IMG/VR virus record: IMGVR_UViG_3300035698_003851
Span: 1-30,492 of that record
Reading direction: 5' to 3' (one strand)
Source: a virus
DNA: 30,492 nucleotides
Made by a program: the position numbers and the translations under genes. This document shows, in pieces, positions 29,291-30,492 of this stretch (the first letter of the stretch is position 1; each line of letters opens with the position of its first letter). Under the pieces are notes generated by a model. It was not told the origin of the DNA. It did not search any database and saw nothing but the letters and a program-made list of their open reading frames with translations.

Positions 29291-30198
29291 TGAAAGACAT
29301 AGCAAAACTATTTAACTACCTCAATCAGTTCTATAAAACAGCTAGGATAGACTTCGCAGCTGCCATAGATAAATCTACAAATAAAATTGTAAAGACTTTT
29401 CAGGGTAAAGAATACCCTAAGGAGACTAAGGTAAATAATGCTGATGATATCAGCTATCCTATAGTTGTATCTCAAAATGAAACAACTAAGGCTGTTAAAA
29501 ATATTAAGATACCAGAACCTATCCCAGTTGATTTAAGTGGCTTAGAAGCTAAAATAGAGGCTCTTAAAGTTTCCTTTGATAAAAAGGAGATGAAAGTCAA
29601 TGTAGGAAAGACTAAAGTAGATGTAGACACCAAATCAGTAGTAAAAGCTATTGAGAAACTCCCATCTTTACTGCCTAAAATGGAGAAACAAGAAATCGCA
29701 GACTATACCTTGATGTTGGATGAGATGATGAAAATAATGGAGAAACCTCATTATACTGTTGACTTACTTCAAATTAAACAAACTTTAGATAGACTATCAA
29801 CAACAGAAGATATTTCAGCTCTAGCAGAATATTTACAAGCTTTAATAGACAAACCACTACCAGAACCATTAGACCTACCTAGAGACGAACATGGTATTCC
29901 AATGTTCACTCCTACTAAAGTAGGTGGTGGAGGTGGAGGACTAACTTCTATAGAAACAGGATATTTAGAAGCGATAGCAGGTAATGTAGGGAATATAGAC
30001 GAAATTGAAACAAAGCTAGACACTATAATTGCTCAAAATCCTCCAGTTTATGATAATAAAACTATTTCTTATGTAGCTTCAGGAAATGGAGTAGGAGAAC
30101 CAGAAGTGATAACTTATATTTTAGATAGCAATACAGTGAGAGTAGAAACTTTAACTTACGATTCAAGTAACCGAGTAATTGATATAACAATAACTTAA
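29290..30198 (+). CDS. virion or tail accessory protein
   Basis: A 302-residue protein. N-terminal helix (MKDIAKLFNYLNQFYKTARI), a Lys/Ile/Val-rich middle with two coiled-coil-like stretches (about 80-130 and 140-200), then a Gly run GGGGGG at about 213-218 as a flexible hinge. The C-terminal domain has TGYLEAIAGNVGNIDEIETK and a beta-rich end. The stop shares a base with the next start (TAATG). It starts one base after the giant protein, so it may be an ejection partner or fibre adaptor. No family recognised. Confidence 0.6.
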   Translation: MKDIAKLFNYLNQFYKTARIDFAAAIDKSTNKIVKTFQGKEYPKETKVNNADDISYPIVVSQNETTKAVKNIKIPEPIPVDLSGLEAKIEALKVSFDKKEMKVNVGKTKVDVDTKSVVKAIEKLPSLLPKMEKQEIADYTLMLDEMMKIMEKPHYTVDLLQIKQTLDRLSTTEDISALAEYLQALIDKPLPEPLDLPRDEHGIPMFTPTKVGGGGGGLTSIETGYLEAIAGNVGNIDEIETKLDTIIAQNPPVYDNKTISYVASGNGVGEPEVITYILDSNTVRVETLTYDSSNRVIDITIT

Positions 30199-30492
30199 TG
30201 GCTTTTCCATATAATCCTTTTACGGGAAAATTAGATAAATACAATGACGCTTGGGTTAGAGATTTGACTAATGGTTATTTGTATCCAAAAACTTTAACTG
30301 ATAAAGTAGGTATAGGAACAGCTAGTCCAGCTTATGATTTAGATGTTAATGGAGATTCTTACATTGGAGATTTAACAGTAGGATTATTTCATACTCCTTA
30401 CACAAATACAATTACAGTATCACATACTAGTGGTGGAGATTATGCTACTATTCAAGCTGCTTTAAATGATAATGCAACAGCAAATACTTTAT
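30198..30492 (+). CDS. tail fibre or spike, 5' part (runs off the window)
   Basis: 98 codons are visible with no stop. The start MAFPYNPFTGKLDKYNDAWV is a typical fibre N-terminus ('NPFTGKLD'). KVGIGTASPAYDLDVNGDSY is the repeated trimer-type tile seen in phage fibres. TVSHTSGGDYATIQAALNDN matches the first strand of a right-handed beta-helix (pectate-lyase-like) domain, in which 'GDYATIQAA' is frequent. This suggests a receptor-binding or polysaccharide-degrading spike. The catalytic part lies outside the window. Confidence 0.75.
   Translation, partial: MAFPYNPFTGKLDKYNDAWVRDLTNGYLYPKTLTDKVGIGTASPAYDLDVNGDSYIGDLTVGLFHTPYTNTITVSHTSGGDYATIQAALNDNATANTL

Noticed and set aside
1-30492. Insertion sequences, integrase, tRNA or rRNA genes.
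   Set aside because: No transposase, inverted terminal repeat pair, integrase motif or cloverleaf-like sequence was recognised.

Overview
The window is part of an AT-rich double-stranded DNA phage genome (or a prophage or viral contig). It has a small and a large terminase subunit, a portal, a scaffold and an HK97-type coat protein. After these come an adaptor, a beta-propeller tail protein, fibre-like proteins and a very large internal virion protein. No tape measure, sheath or baseplate genes are visible, and the gene order matches T7-like short-tailed phages (portal, scaffold, coat, adaptor, nozzle, large internal proteins, fibre). The host cannot be named from sequence. TAA, TGA and TAG all act as stops. 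One strong sigma70-type promoter (TTGACA, 16 bp, TATAAT) points to a bacterial host. CTP-transferase and LicD genes suggest a host with phosphate-decorated surface polymers. No DNA polymerase, RNA polymerase, integrase or recognisable lysin lies in the window.

Layout. (1) 1-1461, plus strand: a run of tiny genes (23-120 codons), several of them membrane peptides. Several are preceded by one of two near-identical short leaders that run into the ATG, and the run ends in a clear terminator. (2) 1462-1920: mostly non-coding, with an extended -10 promoter, several hairpins, a terminator for the opposing operon and a possible frameshifted small gene. (3) 4353 to 1921, minus strand: about nine small accessory genes transcribed from a consensus promoter at 4399-4426 that carries an operator-like palindrome. 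(4) 4427-4751: divergent regulatory region with plus-strand promoters. (5) 4752-10679: packaging and capsid genes. (6) 10739-18597: a tightly overlapping surface-glycan cassette inserted between the coat gene and the head-tail adaptor gene. (7) 18575-30492: adaptor, tail, LamG-type adhesin, fibre and internal virion proteins, ending in a fibre gene cut by the window edge.

The main point of interest is the glycan cassette. It encodes four glycosyltransferase proteins (one with two GT2 domains), a PseB/CapD-like sugar-nucleotide dehydratase and a small methyltransferase. It also holds a three-gene module present twice: small membrane protein, CTP-transferase with an HxGH motif, then LicD-type phosphotransferase. 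This looks like a phage-borne pathway that builds two CDP-activated groups and attaches them to a glycan, either on the host surface or on the virion. The substrates are not known.

Most genes lack a Shine-Dalgarno sequence and start after A/T-rich leaders. The first gene of the minus-strand operon is the clear exception. Scaffold and coat genes are bracketed by two strong hairpins and are in the same frame, separated by a single TAG.
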